From positions 1,954,717 to 2,018,716 of the forward strand of contig NZ_JHEG04000001.1 of NCBI RefSeq assembly GCF_000760695.4: a DNA stretch of 64,000 nucleotides, in the 5' to 3' direction. Below are positions 26,807 through 37,363 of the stretch, in pieces; position 1 is the first letter of the stretch; every line of letters starts with the position of its first letter. The stretch is from Tolypothrix bouteillei VB521301 (GTDB taxonomy: Bacteria > Cyanobacteriota > Cyanobacteriia > Cyanobacteriales > Nostocaceae). The notes under the pieces were generated by a model. The model was not told where the DNA came from, ran no database searches, and saw only the letters and a list, made by a program, of their open reading frames with translations. A program made the translations under genes and the position numbers.

Positions 26807-26879
26807 CTTGTGACTGGCAATCGGGAACCAGTACTTGCCTTTAGTCATGTTAGGTTGACAGATCTTGGAGAAGTAAAGC

Positions 26880-27125
26880 GTTCTGATTCAAATTCAAGAT
26901 AATGGGGTGGGAATTCCTGAAGAATTGAAATCCAAAATTTTCGACCATCTGTTTACCACAAAAGCTGTTGGCAAAGGTACGGAATTGGGATTATCAATTG
27001 CCCATCAAATTGTTGTCCAAAAGCATCAGGGGGTTTTAGAAGTCCATTCTGTTCCGGGACAGGGTGTAGAATTTCTCATCACTCTTCCCGTTGAATCAGA
27101 ATTTTCCCCAAGAAAAATTAGCTAA
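26880..27125 (+). pseudogene. Fragment of a histidine-kinase ATPase domain
   Basis: An open stretch encoding [20 protein letters not shown] through to FLITLPVE with no start or upstream kinase. It is a near copy of 30974-31190, the 3' end of the large kinase remnant downstream; by eye there are about 25 differences over about 213 bases. The ATP-lid G2 motif, KGTGLGLS in the intact copy, reads KGTELGLS here, and the tail is different (ESEFSPRKIS). It looks like the relic of a tandem paralogue whose 5' part has been lost. Confidence 0.75.
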
Positions 27126-27214
27126 CTGTGTGCGTTGCAATTGGTAATTTTAGTACATCAATGGGAAGAATAAGTTTGTACGGGCAAAAATAATTGATTT
27201 TGCTAGAGGCAGCT

Positions 27215-27685
27215 ATGGTGAAGTTGACTGGTTATCTTATTTCTCAACAAATCTATTCAGGTTACAAAACTGTAGTTTATCGAGGGGTAAGAGAACTAGA
27301 CCGACAGCCAGTCATTCTCAAAATGATGCGGAATGAGTATCCTAGTTTGAAAGAACTCATACAATTCCGCAATCAGTTCGCCATCGCCAAAAATTTCCAA
27401 TTAGAAGGTGTGATTCAAACGTATAGTTTGGAACACTACAAGAACAGGTATGTTTTGGTAATGGAGGATTTTGGAGGCATATCTTTAAAGGATTATGTAA
27501 AGAATTATTTCTGCACTCGGATGCGCGAGTGCTATAGCGCTTGTCAGGAAGAGTTTCTGCAAATTGCGATTCAAATAGCGATCGCATTGGAAGGGTTGTA
27601 TCGCCATCGCATCATTCACAAAGATATCAAACCAGCCAACATCCTGATTCATCCCGTCACAAAGCAAGTCAAGCAACTCTTTTGA
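27215..27685 (+). pseudogene. Truncated Ser/Thr kinase domain (5' part of a broken hybrid kinase)
   Basis: Starts MVKLTGYLISQQIYSGYKTV (an in-frame start at 27194 adds seven residues), as in cyanobacterial kinase/AAA/GAF/histidine-kinase hybrids. The N-lobe lysine (PVILKMM) and the catalytic loop HKDIKPANIL are present; HRD is HKD. The frame ends at a TGA just after VTKQVK, where intact members continue with the DFG-like LIDFSIAS segment. From 27681 a +1 frame resumes with [20 protein letters not shown], which belongs near the end of the AAA domain. About 400 codons are therefore missing and the join is out of frame. Confidence 0.8.
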
Positions 27686-27716
27686 TTTAGCAACTCTGGC
27701 AATTATCTGCGAACAA

Positions 27717-30700
27717 TTGCCATCTCAAACAGCTGCCAATTTGTGGAAAGCTTTACAGGAAGGATTGGCGATTCCTACAACAGAAGTTTATAAATTTTAT
27801 CACAATGAAGGTGCTCACAGTCAATTGACTGTGAGCCATGAGCCATTAGCCAACTACAAATTCCTTCACGACCGCGTACAGCAAGCAGCATATTCTTTAA
27901 TTCCTGAAGACAAAAAACCAGCGACTCACCTGAAAATCGGGCAATTGCTGTTGAGCAAAACACCCAAATTACAACAAGAAGAGAAGATTTTTGAAATTGT
28001 CAATCAATTCAATTCTGGTTTAGAATTAATCACTTGCCAAAGCGAGCGGGAAAATTTAGCATCATTAAATCTGATAGCAGGGCAGAAAGCAAAAACAGCT
28101 ACGGCTTACATAACTGCTATGAAATACTTGACGACGGCTATCCAACTTCTAGGAAGCGAGCGTTGGGAAACGAATTACGAGCTTACCCTCATATTGCATC
28201 AAGAAGCAGCAGAGGTAGCATATTTGGCTGGCGACTTTGAACAAGTCACACAATTGGTAGATATTGTCTTAGAAAAAGCTTCTTTATTGGTCGATAAAAT
28301 CAAAGTTTATGAAGTCAAAACTAGGTCTTTGGGAGCACAAAATCAAGCTAAAGAAGCTATCAATACAGCATTAAGTGTACTGAAAATGTTGGGGCAAGAA
28401 TTGCCAAGCAATCCTAAGGATTTAGATATCGAGCAAGCTTTGTCAGAAATTACTGTCAATCTGAAGGAAAGACGTATTGAAGATTTAATTTATCTACCAA
28501 AAATGACAGATACCAATCTCTTAGCAATCCTGCGTATTCTATCATTGGTTAATAGTTACTCCTATTATACTGTACCGGAACTGTTCTCATTAATTTTGTT
28601 GAAACAGGTCAATTGGTCACTTCAATATGGCAATGCTCCTTTATCAGCCTGTGCATACATGGGTTATGGGATAATACTGGGTGGGTTGATGGGAGATATA
28701 GAACAAGGATATCAATTTGGCAAACTGGCTTTAAATATAGTGATTAAATTTAATGCCAAAGACATGAAGGCTGAAATTATGCAATCATTTTATGGTCTGA
28801 TCGGGCATTGGAAAACCCATCCTCAGAAAGGATTACCATCTTTGTTAGAAGCTTATTCTGCGGCTTTAGAAACAGGAGATTTAGAATTTGCCGCCCTTTC
28901 TCTTCAAATGCATTCCAACATTTCATACTACATTGGCAAAGAACTCACCCTACTAGAAACAGAAATGGCAACTTACAATCGTGCCATTGGTCAACTCAAA
29001 CAGGAAGTTGCATTAGCTTGGGCTTCCATCTTTCGACAGATCGTTCTGAATTTACTAGAAAAAACCGAGAATCCCTATTACTTATCTGGAGAATCTTTTG
29101 ATGAAGAAACAATACTGCCACTTTTCCAAAAAGCAAACGATCGCCTTGGGCTTTTATTTTTCTATTTCAGCAAATTGCACCTGTGTTATTTATTTGAAGA
29201 ATATCAGCAAGCTGTAGAATATGCAGCGTTAGCAGAAAAGTATTTGGATAGCGGGATAGGGCAAATCGTCGTTGTACTTGTTCATTTTTATGATTCACTC
29301 TCGCGACTGGCAATCTACTCTCAGTCCTTAGAACAAGAACAAAAGAGTCATCTGGACAAGGTGCGTATCAATCAAGAAAAATTACAGAAATGGGCGCATT
29401 ACGCACCGATGAATTACCTGCACAAATTCTATCTCGTGGAAGCAGAACGCCATCGAGTACTCGAGCAAAAATCGGAAGCGATCGAGATGTACGATCTTGC
29501 TATCTCTTTATCTCAGGAGAATGAGTACCTCAATGAAGAAGCTCTCGCTTGGGAATTAGCTGCTCGCTTTTACCTGTCATGGGGGAAACAAAGAATTGCT
29601 CAAGACTACATGACCCACGCCTACTATTGCTATGCTCGGTGGAGTGCAAAGGCAAAAGTTTCTGACTTAGAAAAACGCTATCCTCATCTACTAGACTCCG
29701 TTCTACAACCGCAAACAAATCTTCTCAATTCAAGCGATACACTTACAGTGTCCGGCGAAACAACATTAGTGACGCCCTCAAGTAGTAGCAGTGTTTCCGA
29801 ACAACTCGATTTGACGAGTGCGATCGAAGCTTCACAAACTCTGGCAAGCGAAATTGAATTGGACAAGTTACTTGATAAATTGATGCAAGTTGTCATGGAA
29901 AACGCCGGAGCCAAAAAATGTGCTCTGATGTTACCTCATGGCAACAATTTAGTGATTGAGGCGCTTGCAACCTTCTCAGGAAGCCCAATTATTCTGCGCT
30001 CGATTCCTGTTGAGTCTTGTTTGGAAGTTCCTCTCCACCCGATTTACTATGTCAAAAATACGCTCAAAACTTTAGTGATTGATGATGCTGTTGCGGATAA
30101 TTCCTTTATTAGCGACCCCTATCTCAATCAATACAAACCCAAAAGTCTGTTGTGTACTCCCATCCTCAATCAAGGGAAGTTAATTGGAATTTTGTACTTA
30201 GAAAATTCTCTGACGACCGGAGCCTTTACCTCCGAGAGATTGCAAGTGCTGAACCTTCTGATTTCCCAAGTCGCCATCTCCCTGGAAAACGCTCGCCTCT
30301 ATCAAAAATCCCAAGACCTCTACCTGCAAATGCAAAGCTACGCCCAACAACTCGAACATTCTCTGAGCGACCTACAGCAAATGCAACTCCAACTCATCCA
30401 AAATGAGAAAATGTCTGCTTTGGGGAATTTAGTGGCGGGTGTAGCACACGAAATTAACAACCCTGTGGGATTTATTGCGAGTAATTTACAACCAACACTT
30501 GAATATCTTCGCGATCTATTCCACCTGATTGACCTTTATCAAGAAAAATTCCCTCATCCTGGTGCTGAAATTTTAGCTCAAATCGAAGCGATAGATCTCG
30601 AATACCTGCGGGAAGATTTTCCCAAACTGATTGACTCTTTAAAACTGGGAACCGATCGCATTCGTCACATGAGCCAGAGCTTGCGGATCTTCTCCCGCGC

Positions 30701-31190
30701 TGACACCGATACCAAAGTTCCCTTCAATGTTCATGATGGTCTTGAATGTACCTTGCTGATTCTCAAACACCGTTTAAAAGCAAATGGCAACCGCCCGGAA
30801 ATCAAAATTATCAAAGACTATGGTGAGTTACCATTAGTCAAATGTTTTCCCGGACAACTCAATCAAGTCTTGATGAATCTTTTAGCTAATGCTATCGATG
30901 CTGTTGAAGACTCATCTGTCTCAAAAGCGCCTAGGATTTCCATTAGGACTCAACACCTGTTGGAGAAGCAAAGTATTCTGATTGGGATTCAAGATAACGG
31001 GGTGGGAATCCCTGAGGAATTGAAATCGAAAATTTTCGACCATCTGTTTACTACAAAAGCTGTTGGCAAAGGGACTGGATTGGGATTATCAATTGCCCAT
31101 CAAATTGTTGTCCAAAAACATCAGGGGATTTTAGATGTCAATTCTACTCCCGGAGTGGGTGCGGAATTTCTCATTACTCTTCCAGTGTAA
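27717..31190 (+). CDS. ATPase-tail/GAF/histidine-kinase remnant (3' part of a broken hybrid kinase)
   Basis: 1157 open codons; the TTG at 27717 is only the first possible start, without a Shine-Dalgarno. The sequence begins in the C-terminal part of an AAA-type ATPase module ([19 protein letters not shown] near 45) and runs through a long helical-repeat region (60-660). A GAF domain follows at about 700-860 ([20 protein letters not shown]), then a coiled coil, HisKA with H911 in GVAHEINNP, and HATPase with N-box, DNGVGIPEE and GTGLGLS. The 5' kinase and most of the AAA domain are separated by a frameshifting deletion, so a full hybrid cannot be made. The histidine-kinase half itself looks intact and could be expressed only if translation re-initiates. 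Confidence 0.7.
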   Translation: MPSQTAANLWKALQEGLAIPTTEVYKFYHNEGAHSQLTVSHEPLANYKFLHDRVQQAAYSLIPEDKKPATHLKIGQLLLSKTPKLQQEEKIFEIVNQFNSGLELITCQSERENLASLNLIAGQKAKTATAYITAMKYLTTAIQLLGSERWETNYELTLILHQEAAEVAYLAGDFEQVTQLVDIVLEKASLLVDKIKVYEVKTRSLGAQNQAKEAINTALSVLKMLGQELPSNPKDLDIEQALSEITVNLKERRIEDLIYLPKMTDTNLLAILRILSLVNSYSYYTVPELFSLILLKQVNWSLQYGNAPLSACAYMGYGIILGGLMGDIEQGYQFGKLALNIVIKFNAKDMKAEIMQSFYGLIGHWKTHPQKGLPSLLEAYSAALETGDLEFAALSLQMHSNISYYIGKELTLLETEMATYNRAIGQLKQEVALAWASIFRQIVLNLLEKTENPYYLSGESFDEETILPLFQKANDRLGLLFFYFSKLHLCYLFEEYQQAVEYAALAEKYLDSGIGQIVVVLVHFYDSLSRLAIYSQSLEQEQKSHLDKVRINQEKLQKWAHYAPMNYLHKFYLVEAERHRVLEQKSEAIEMYDLAISLSQENEYLNEEALAWELAARFYLSWGKQRIAQDYMTHAYYCYARWSAKAKVSDLEKRYPHLLDSVLQPQTNLLNSSDTLTVSGETTLVTPSSSSSVSEQLDLTSAIEASQTLASEIELDKLLDKLMQVVMENAGAKKCALMLPHGNNLVIEALATFSGSPIILRSIPVESCLEVPLHPIYYVKNTLKTLVIDDAVADNSFISDPYLNQYKPKSLLCTPILNQGKLIGILYLENSLTTGAFTSERLQVLNLLISQVAISLENARLYQKSQDLYLQMQSYAQQLEHSLSDLQQMQLQLIQNEKMSALGNLVAGVAHEINNPVGFIASNLQPTLEYLRDLFHLIDLYQEKFPHPGAEILAQIEAIDLEYLREDFPKLIDSLKLGTDRIRHMSQSLRIFSRADTDTKVPFNVHDGLECTLLILKHRLKANGNRPEIKIIKDYGELPLVKCFPGQLNQVLMNLLANAIDAVEDSSVSKAPRISIRTQHLLEKQSILIGIQDNGVGIPEELKSKIFDHLFTTKAVGKGTGLGLSIAHQIVVQKHQGILDVNSTPGVGAEFLITLPV

Positions 31191-31329
31191 TGACATATCG
31201 CGTTCAGATAACTGACACGTGCTCAAGCTTTAGGACAATTTGTCTGTGCGAATCCACACGAGCCAAGCATAATTCATTCTGAGAGATTTTCTGGATTACG
31301 GGCATCTGTTAATCTAAACCTCCCCCATT

Positions 31330-32196
31330 TTATCTTTTTTCCCTGTTCAATCTTTCCTTTCTTAAAGCAGCGAGAGGTTCACTTACAGAAGTCACTGCTT
31401 CTGGGCGAAATTGTAGCGCGGGATCTTGTACCACTTTCAAAGCTTTTTCCAAGTTCGAGATAATTTTGTCTAGCTCTTGTGTTGGTAACTGCTTGATATT
31501 TTGTTGCCATTTGGAACTGATAGTACCCAAAGCATAAGCCGCACTATGACGGGCTGTGATATCTGTATCTTGCAAGCGCATTACTAAGATCGGTATTGCA
31601 GGTGTAGAGGCTGTACCAATGCTACCCAAAGTAGAAGCAGCACTGACCCGCATCCAAGGATCCCCTTCATCCTGTAACTTTCTCATTAAGACAGGTACGG
31701 CTGGTGCAGCATCTTTCCCCATAGCACGTAAACCATGAGATGCATTGTAGCGTTCCCATGACTTTGTGCTATTTAAACCTGCTATTAAATGAGGAACATA
31801 GGCTTGCTTGCCAATTTTTTGTATGGCTAGGACTGCAGAAGAACGAACAACTGGATCTCCATCGTCTATAACTCGCAGTATAGCAGGCGCAGCTTCACTT
31901 GCATTTGGCCCCATTTGACCTAAGATCGCAGCTGCACTAGCACGCACTTGAGGGTTGCTGTCCTGTAACGCTGTTATTAAAGCGGGAATAGCAGATTTGC
32001 CAGCAGTGACTAAATTCTCTATAGCCGCAGAACGTTGTTGGGGATTCTTTAATTGTTCGATATAAGACTTAATTTGTATATCATTTTGTGACTGCGCCCA
32101 AATGGTATTTATCTCTAATAAAGATACTGCCAAACAAACTACTGCGATCGCACAGCCTTTAATTGTCAATTGAGTCAACATTCGTAGAAAAAGCAT
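31330..32196 (-). CDS. Exported HEAT-repeat protein
   Basis: 288 aa. A signal peptide (CAIAVVCLAVSLLEINTIWAQ) is followed by about five HEAT repeats, e.g. AIPALITALQDSNPQVRASAAAILG, AAPAILRVIDDGDPVVRSSA and AVPVLMRKLQDEGDPWMRVSAA. Such alpha-solenoids bind other proteins; an N-terminal signal places this one in the periplasm or thylakoid lumen. Two starts are possible (32196 and 32181). It is downstream of proB on the same strand with a 90-bp gap. No enzymatic motif; partner unknown. Confidence 0.75.
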   Translation of the reverse strand: MLFLRMLTQLTIKGCAIAVVCLAVSLLEINTIWAQSQNDIQIKSYIEQLKNPQQRSAAIENLVTAGKSAIPALITALQDSNPQVRASAAAILGQMGPNASEAAPAILRVIDDGDPVVRSSAVLAIQKIGKQAYVPHLIAGLNSTKSWERYNASHGLRAMGKDAAPAVPVLMRKLQDEGDPWMRVSAASTLGSIGTASTPAIPILVMRLQDTDITARHSAAYALGTISSKWQQNIKQLPTQELDKIISNLEKALKVVQDPALQFRPEAVTSVSEPLAALRKERLNREKR

Positions 32197-32286
32197 ATAT
32201 TTCAGTAGGTTGTTATTGGGGGCTGCAAGATACTAGACTTCTTCATGAAGCCCGGTATCCAAACAAAGAGTTATCTTGGATCGTGG

Positions 32287-33396
32287 CTATGTCAAAACCA
32301 AATTATCTCTATGTACGACAGTTTCCGCTCCGACATAACCTAAAATAGTAGGAATTTCACTGGAACGACGCCCGCAAATCTTTTGCAGTTCCCCACTGGT
32401 ATAGTTAACAAGCCCTCTAGCAATTTCATGACCGTTTTTATCGCATAACAGGACTGCTTCTTGAGTGTCAAACTCTCCTTCTACTGCCAAAATCCCTGCG
32501 GCTAATAATGACTTTCCTGAAGTAGAAATTGCGATCGCTGCCCCTTCATCTAGGTACAATTTTCCTAGAGGAACCAAACCATAAGCTATCCAGCGTTTGC
32601 GAGCAGAAGTTGGTTCGGGGTGTGCTTCAAAGTGAGTTCCAAAAGATTCACCTTGTAAAATCTTTTCTATATTCCGGGGTTGTCGTCCTTGAGTAATCAC
32701 TGTACGAACACCAGCTGCTGTTGCAATTCTTGCTGCTGATATTTTAGTCACCATACCACCTGTTCCCCATTGAGAACCTTGACCACCTGTTTGGACTTGT
32801 AATTTTGCTAATTCATTTATATTACTTACTAAAGATATAGGCTGTGCATCAGGTACAGAACGGGGATCTGCTGAATAAAGTCTATCTACATCAGTCAGTA
32901 AAAACAGCCAGTTAGCTTCTACTAGACTAGCAACTAAAGCGGAAAGCGTATCATTATCACCAAATTTTAGCTCTTCCACTGCCACCGTGTCATTCTCATT
33001 CACCACTGGAATGACACCCAATTCTAGTAATTCCCTAAATGTATTGTATACGTTGAGATATCGACTGCGCTGCACCAAGTCACTACGGGTCAGCAAAACC
33101 TGAGCAATTGGTTGCTGCAAGGTTGTAAACAAATCGTCGTACACTCGCATTAACCTACCTTGTCCTACAGCTGCTACCGCTTGTTTTAGAGCAATTGCTT
33201 TGGGGCGTTCAGTTAGACCCAACCGAGCACAACCGACGCCTACAGCACCAGAAGATACTAAGATCGCACGATAGTTTTGCCTTCGCAGGTCTGAGAGGGT
33301 TTCTGCTAAGGTGGCTATTGTAGAAAGTGCCAATTGTCCGGTTTCTGGTTGTGTCAGGCTAGAGGTGCCTATTTTAACAACAATTGTTTGAGTCAT
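32287..33396 (-). CDS. proB: Glutamate 5-kinase
   Basis: About 369 aa. The amino-acid-kinase domain starts with [12 protein letters not shown] and contains [42 protein letters not shown] and the [15 protein letters not shown] loop. The C-terminal PUA domain follows from about 280 ([13 protein letters not shown]). It phosphorylates glutamate in the first step of proline synthesis. The ATG at 33396 is preferred to the in-frame TTG at 33408 because [10 protein letters not shown] is the family start. Confidence 0.95.
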   Translation of the reverse strand: MTQTIVVKIGTSSLTQPETGQLALSTIATLAETLSDLRRQNYRAILVSSGAVGVGCARLGLTERPKAIALKQAVAAVGQGRLMRVYDDLFTTLQQPIAQVLLTRSDLVQRSRYLNVYNTFRELLELGVIPVVNENDTVAVEELKFGDNDTLSALVASLVEANWLFLLTDVDRLYSADPRSVPDAQPISLVSNINELAKLQVQTGGQGSQWGTGGMVTKISAARIATAAGVRTVITQGRQPRNIEKILQGESFGTHFEAHPEPTSARKRWIAYGLVPLGKLYLDEGAAIAISTSGKSLLAAGILAVEGEFDTQEAVLLCDKNGHEIARGLVNYTSGELQKICGRRSSEIPTILGYVGAETVVHRDNLVLT

Positions 33397-33581
33397 TTGC
33401 CTAACCAATTGATAAAGCGCCAGTCCCCCTAATATATGAAGGCTGACGCTCTATATTTTATCTGTACTTATTATATTTGAGGTCTTTATTGTGCTGACCT
33501 CACTGTTATATATACCTATATTCTCCGAATTTTAGCGAAAACCAAAAGTTGTTAACTATTTCTTTAGATTTAGTTTCCTGT

Positions 33582-34127
33582 CTATTTGTCACGATTTTTA
33601 AATCTTCTTTTTTTAGGAGTAATTGAGGCTCCTAATATTTCTGATACCCAAACTTCAAAGTTCCGTATCGGATGAGAGCGCAGGGCTGCATCAGGGTGTA
33701 TAATAGGCTCAACCAATATAGTAAACATTCCCAAGCGATTACCAGCTAACACATCAGTAAACAAGCGATCGCCAACCATTGCTACCTGGTTCTCGGGCAA
33801 ATCCATTGCTTTGAGCGCTTCTCTAATCTTGCGACGCGAAGGTTTAGCAGCACCCGTAAAGTAAGGTAAATCGAGAGAGCGAGCGATTCCACCTATACGA
33901 GCATCACTGATGTTATTGCTTACCAACCATAATTTTGCACAAGTGCGGATCTCTTCTACCCACTGCTGCAATTCAGGAGAAGCTGACGCCACTCTTATCG
34001 GTACTAACGTTTCATCTACGTCTAACACCAAACCTTTAAGGTTGTATTTCCTAACTATATCTGGTGTGAGGTTTAACACCGACCCCTCTACAATCAAATC
34101 GGGCTGCAAGAAATCGTTCCAGCGCAT
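33582..34127 (-). CDS. YqeG-family HAD IIIA-type phosphatase
   Basis: 181 aa. HAD motif I DVDETL at 36-41 (nucleophile D36, acid/base D38), motif II VSNN near 74, motif III K in AKPSRRKIREAL, and motif IV GDRLFTDVLAGNR near 120-132. The short IIIA form without a cap matches YqeG / phosphatidylglycerol-phosphate phosphatase relatives; in plants and algae the homologue (PGPP1) makes phosphatidylglycerol, essential for thylakoids. That activity is plausible here but not proven. Start at ATG 34127 (MRWNDFLQPDL) is typical. Confidence 0.88.
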   Translation of the reverse strand: MRWNDFLQPDLIVEGSVLNLTPDIVRKYNLKGLVLDVDETLVPIRVASASPELQQWVEEIRTCAKLWLVSNNISDARIGGIARSLDLPYFTGAAKPSRRKIREALKAMDLPENQVAMVGDRLFTDVLAGNRLGMFTILVEPIIHPDAALRSHPIRNFEVWVSEILGASITPKKRRFKNRDK

Positions 34128-34328
34128 AATGTTCCCAAGTCAGCGACTACCCTCTCTACCATCTTCTCCCTTGTAAAGTGCAAAGCCACAGCTTTAAAGG
34201 CAGCTGAGTCAAAACAGGTAACCGCTGCCTATCTTTAACTATCAAAGGTTTTCTATAGACCATGATAGTCTAAAACCCTTATTAAAAATTAAAATTTCTT
34301 TTAACTTCTAATTTGGGATTTATAAATT

Positions 34329-34898
34329 TCATTCAACTTCATTAAACAAGTGTTCTTCTAACAAAGGCTGAACTTTGCGGAACTCTTCTGGAGACAATAA
34401 CTCGGGGTTACCATTTTTTGCTATGCGTGCAAAAAACAGCAAGGGGTCTAGGGGTGTGTAAATAGCATATTCTTGCTCTTCATGATAGAAATTAGCAAGA
34501 AGTTGCAACTGCTCTGGTTCTAGATCGGTTCCTTCATCTTCAATTTCCAAAGTGAAGAGTTCTGACTCCTCAACAGGAGGCAATTCACCAGAAACAGTTA
34601 AAGCATACGCAGTATTTTTTAATGCCAGGTTTTGTTCTGCAAGAACAACCTGAGCTGTTGCAAAAATTTCGTCAATTCTAGCTTCATCTTCAACCAGAAT
34701 AGCTTCCTCTTCCTCATCGTCGCCTTCCCAAGAAAAAATTTCTACTGGTGAGTCAACAGGAAGAAGCAAGACATATTCTTGCCCATCTACTTCTAAGGAG
34801 TGCTCGATATAACAATCAAGGGTTCTTCCTTTTTCGTCGGTGAGAGTGATGGAACCGGCATGAACATTATCTTCTTCAGAAAATGGCGAGGAAAACAT
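34329..34898 (-). CDS. DUF3727 domain protein
   Basis: 189 aa, strongly acidic. The first part (AGSITLTDEKGRTLDCYIEH through YVLLLPVDSPVEIFSW) resembles DUF1292-like small domains; the second (LANFYHEEQEYAIYTPLDPLLFFARI) is the DUF3727 signature seen across cyanobacteria and plastids. Function unknown. It has no signal or membrane helix, so should be soluble. It is followed on the same strand by the YqeG phosphatase gene and preceded by ruvX, a neighbourhood I recall as common in cyanobacteria. Confidence 0.82.
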   Translation of the reverse strand: MFSSPFSEEDNVHAGSITLTDEKGRTLDCYIEHSLEVDGQEYVLLLPVDSPVEIFSWEGDDEEEEAILVEDEARIDEIFATAQVVLAEQNLALKNTAYALTVSGELPPVEESELFTLEIEDEGTDLEPEQLQLLANFYHEEQEYAIYTPLDPLLFFARIAKNGNPELLSPEEFRKVQPLLEEHLFNEVE

Positions 34899-35022
34899 AG
34901 CCTAATAGGTGATTTATATTGAAAACGGACTTTCTTATCTTTATTCTTTTAACTGATATTATCAATCAAATAGTTATTGGAATAAATCATCAGTCTTGTA
35001 AAGATTACCTTAAATAATTGTA

Positions 35023-35556
35023 TCAATCAACAGCAGCCTCCTTATCTTTGGACATGGATCGCCTTGCATCAAGCCATTGTTGCAAGATAAGAGCTGCTGC
35101 TTTACGGTCAATCAAGCCTTTATGACGGGAAGGCGAGCGATTTTCTGAGAGCAGCATTTGCTCTGCTTGAAAGGATGTCAGCCTTTCATCTATATATTCC
35201 ACAGGAAGGTTGAGCGCTTTGGCAAGTCTTTTTGCAAATTTTTGTATTTGACGTGCCTGAAAGCCCAAAGATCCATCCATTGAATAGGGCAATCCTACAA
35301 CCAAAACTTGTACTTCGCGATCGCTTGTAATTTGGCGGAGCTTTTCCACGTCTTTCTCAAAGGAAGTCCGCTCAACTGTGACTAAACCAGTGGCAATTAA
35401 TCCCGTGCGATCGCATCCTGCTACACCAATTCGCTTGCTACCCACGTCTAATCCTAGTGCGGATACGTACTTTTGGGGAGTGGAAGACTTGAGGTTATTT
35501 CCCTGTGTCCCCAAATCCCCCACTCCCCGTATCTCTTTATCCCCAATTTCTTCCAC
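35023..35556 (-). CDS. ruvX: Putative pre-16S rRNA nuclease / Holliday-junction resolvase-like protein (YqgF/RuvX)
   Basis: 177 aa; the YqgF RNase-H-like core starts at about residue 33 (ALGLDVGSKRIGVAGCDRTG) with the conserved Asp, VGLPYSMDGS, YIDERLTSFQAE and KGLIDRKAAALILQQWL. It processes the 5' end of 16S rRNA in E. coli. The first 32 residues have no family counterpart and are encoded by G/A-rich spacer repeat sequence (GGGGAGTGGGGGATTTGGGG style). A GAGGAG sits 6 nt before the GTG at 35556, supporting this start. The gene lies just after the GNAT gene. Confidence 0.88.
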   Translation of the reverse strand: MEEIGDKEIRGVGDLGTQGNNLKSSTPQKYVSALGLDVGSKRIGVAGCDRTGLIATGLVTVERTSFEKDVEKLRQITSDREVQVLVVGLPYSMDGSLGFQARQIQKFAKRLAKALNLPVEYIDERLTSFQAEQMLLSENRSPSRHKGLIDRKAAALILQQWLDARRSMSKDKEAAVD

Positions 35557-35567
35557 GCCTCACTCCT

Positions 35568-36830
35568 CTACTCCTGCTGTGAAGAATCTGTGGTTTCTGG
35601 CTGACAAGAAGTTTCCATGCTGTTGTTGCATGAAAAAGCGACATTGTCTTGAGGGGGATTGGGTTGTACTCTCTCTGGTGCTGGTTGCCTTTTTTGCTTT
35701 GGTGGCGTCCAAGACATACCACCCGGTATTGGTTTGTGTGCTGGTTGCAAACCTTGCAGCATTTCCGGTAATTGAATTCCCTCCAAGGACACAAACTTAG
35801 ATTCCCGTTGCTTGTGCCATACCGAACGAGACATCATTAGAGTGTGCTCTGTGCGCGTCGCCCCAATTCGTTCGAGATATTCTTCCCTTTCTGGATGGTA
35901 GTCTGCTGAGGTCAACTGTAAAGATTGAGGGGGAAAATCCTGAGCTATTCGCGCTAGTTGAGACAGCAGTTCTGGGTACAACCAGGTATAAGCTGGGTTT
36001 ACGGTTAGAGTTCCTACGTGGGGCTGCTGACCTTTGCGATCGAGCCGTACTTGAAAGTAACCTATAGCTGCTTTGCGCTGGGGTTCAAATACGTAGCCAC
36101 TCACCACTTCTGTTTTAGTCAGCCATTGCTTCACTGCTTCTGTCAAAGCACCCGACAAACTTGTTTTAAAATCATCGGCATTGCGATCGAAGACCTGTCG
36201 GACAATGGGTGGCATGGATGCCGTATCTAATTGATACAGCAGTTGTGCATCGGCATTACTGACAGGTAAGAGATTAGGTAAGTCTGGTTCTGCTTGTGCT
36301 AGTTCTTGAAGCAACTCTGGTTCAATTTCCCAGTAAGTCATTTCTGCTAGACGTTGAAATCCGTTTCGCCGATAAAGCGCCAAAGCGTCCTTATCGTTGA
36401 CGTTAACTTCTAATATCCAAGTGCGAGCCTCTAAGATTGACTCAAAGCAATGGCGCAGAAGTTGTGAACCTATCCCTTGCTTATCAGTCGCACGCTCCAA
36501 AACCACGCGTTCTACCCGCCACGTGCTGTGTGTACGGTTAAACGGAGATACTTGGATCATGCCCAACAGCGTGCGTCCCTGTTCTGCGACATAAGCACAA
36601 AGACCGTACTGTAGGGGATTGGGAAACCAACTCAAAAACTTCAATAACCCATACCAACGGCGCAGCGATTGCATTTGCCGCATAGCATCACCAGATCCTT
36701 TCGGAGTTTGGGCTGCGAATGACTCTTGAGTTAGGCGGTCTATACCATCCAGATCCCGATGCTGGACGGGACGGATAATAACGCTGAGATTTCGAGGAAG
36801 CAATGAAGTCATTTTCATTCGAGCCGCCAT
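35568..36830 (-). CDS. GNAT-family N-acetyltransferase with C-terminal second domain
   Basis: 420 aa. The first GNAT domain is at about 15-175: RVERVVLERATDKQGIGSQLLRHCFE (acetyl-CoA loop, the Q/RxxGxG/A motif as DKQGIG) and ALALYRRNGFQRL. A second, more divergent GNAT-like half follows (about 190-350; GYFQVRLDRKGQQPHVGTLTV, YPELLSQLARIA). The last 50 residues are Pro/Gln-rich and probably disordered. Acetyl acceptor unknown. It ends right before ruvX (11 bp), so the two may be co-transcribed. Three nearby ATGs (36830, 36818, 36812) could start it. Confidence 0.8.
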   Translation of the reverse strand: MAARMKMTSLLPRNLSVIIRPVQHRDLDGIDRLTQESFAAQTPKGSGDAMRQMQSLRRWYGLLKFLSWFPNPLQYGLCAYVAEQGRTLLGMIQVSPFNRTHSTWRVERVVLERATDKQGIGSQLLRHCFESILEARTWILEVNVNDKDALALYRRNGFQRLAEMTYWEIEPELLQELAQAEPDLPNLLPVSNADAQLLYQLDTASMPPIVRQVFDRNADDFKTSLSGALTEAVKQWLTKTEVVSGYVFEPQRKAAIGYFQVRLDRKGQQPHVGTLTVNPAYTWLYPELLSQLARIAQDFPPQSLQLTSADYHPEREEYLERIGATRTEHTLMMSRSVWHKQRESKFVSLEGIQLPEMLQGLQPAHKPIPGGMSWTPPKQKRQPAPERVQPNPPQDNVAFSCNNSMETSCQPETTDSSQQE

Positions 36831-37153
36831 TCAGCTTTTAGTCACTGAAGAAAAGGAACTGCTGCAATAATCTTAGCGGCTTTCCACTTGTTTCTAGTGA
36901 ACCAAAAGTGTGATTTTACAACAAAAATACTTAAAAAGCAGACCTTGTTGAGAATGACTGAATCACTCTTACAAAATCTGCCTCTATCTTATTTTATTTT
37001 ACCTTATTTAACCACGGTGTAAGAAACTCGACTGCCGATGTATTCATCTTGCCCCAGCCATTTTCTGCTAAGAACGGGTCAAGCAGCGTGTCTCTACATT
37101 AACGTGTATATCGAGGTCGCTGTTGCTTTCATCCTCAATCCTTCTTCTTTGTA
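36831..37153. other. Spacer with a possible gene remnant
   Basis: 323 bp. On the minus strand a frame open from about 37098 to the stop at 36994 encodes LLDPFLAENGWGKMNTSAVE then FLTPWLNKVK; its only ATG gives 18 codons. It may be the tail of a lost gene or chance. Nothing else is seen. Confidence 0.3.
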
Positions 37154-37363
37154 CTAGCTTTGCCGAGAAACCAGCTTTTCAAAATGAGCTTGAGTTTGAT
37201 GGAGGAGTTGCTCTCGGCTATCTTCCACAGTCTGCTTCAGAGATGGAACCAGGTTGCGAGCTTGCAGAGTCATGTGAAGCTGTAGGTGGGCAACGTATTC
37301 ACTAAAATCTTCACGTGTATGTACTGCGTTCGCGCCCTCAAGAAAAGTTGATTCCATTGCCAC
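37154..37363 (-). CDS. Small hypothetical helical protein
   Basis: 69 aa from GTG (MAMESTFLEGANAVHTREDF). An AAGGAG lies 6 nt before this GTG, which makes the gene credible; an ATG six bases further in is also possible. The protein is predicted mostly helical (DFSEYVAHLQLHMTLQARNL, QTVEDSREQLLHQTQAHFEKL), soluble, and Gln/His-rich. I do not recognise the family. It stands alone between the GNAT gene (same strand, 323 bp downstream) and a divergent sensor kinase. Confidence 0.6.
   Translation of the reverse strand: MAMESTFLEGANAVHTREDFSEYVAHLQLHMTLQARNLVPSLKQTVEDSREQLLHQTQAHFEKLVSRQS

Noticed and set aside
36994..37098. Minus-strand frame ending in TPWLNKVK as a gene
   Set aside because: Only 18 codons after its ATG and no ribosome site; kept only as a possible remnant in the spacer description.
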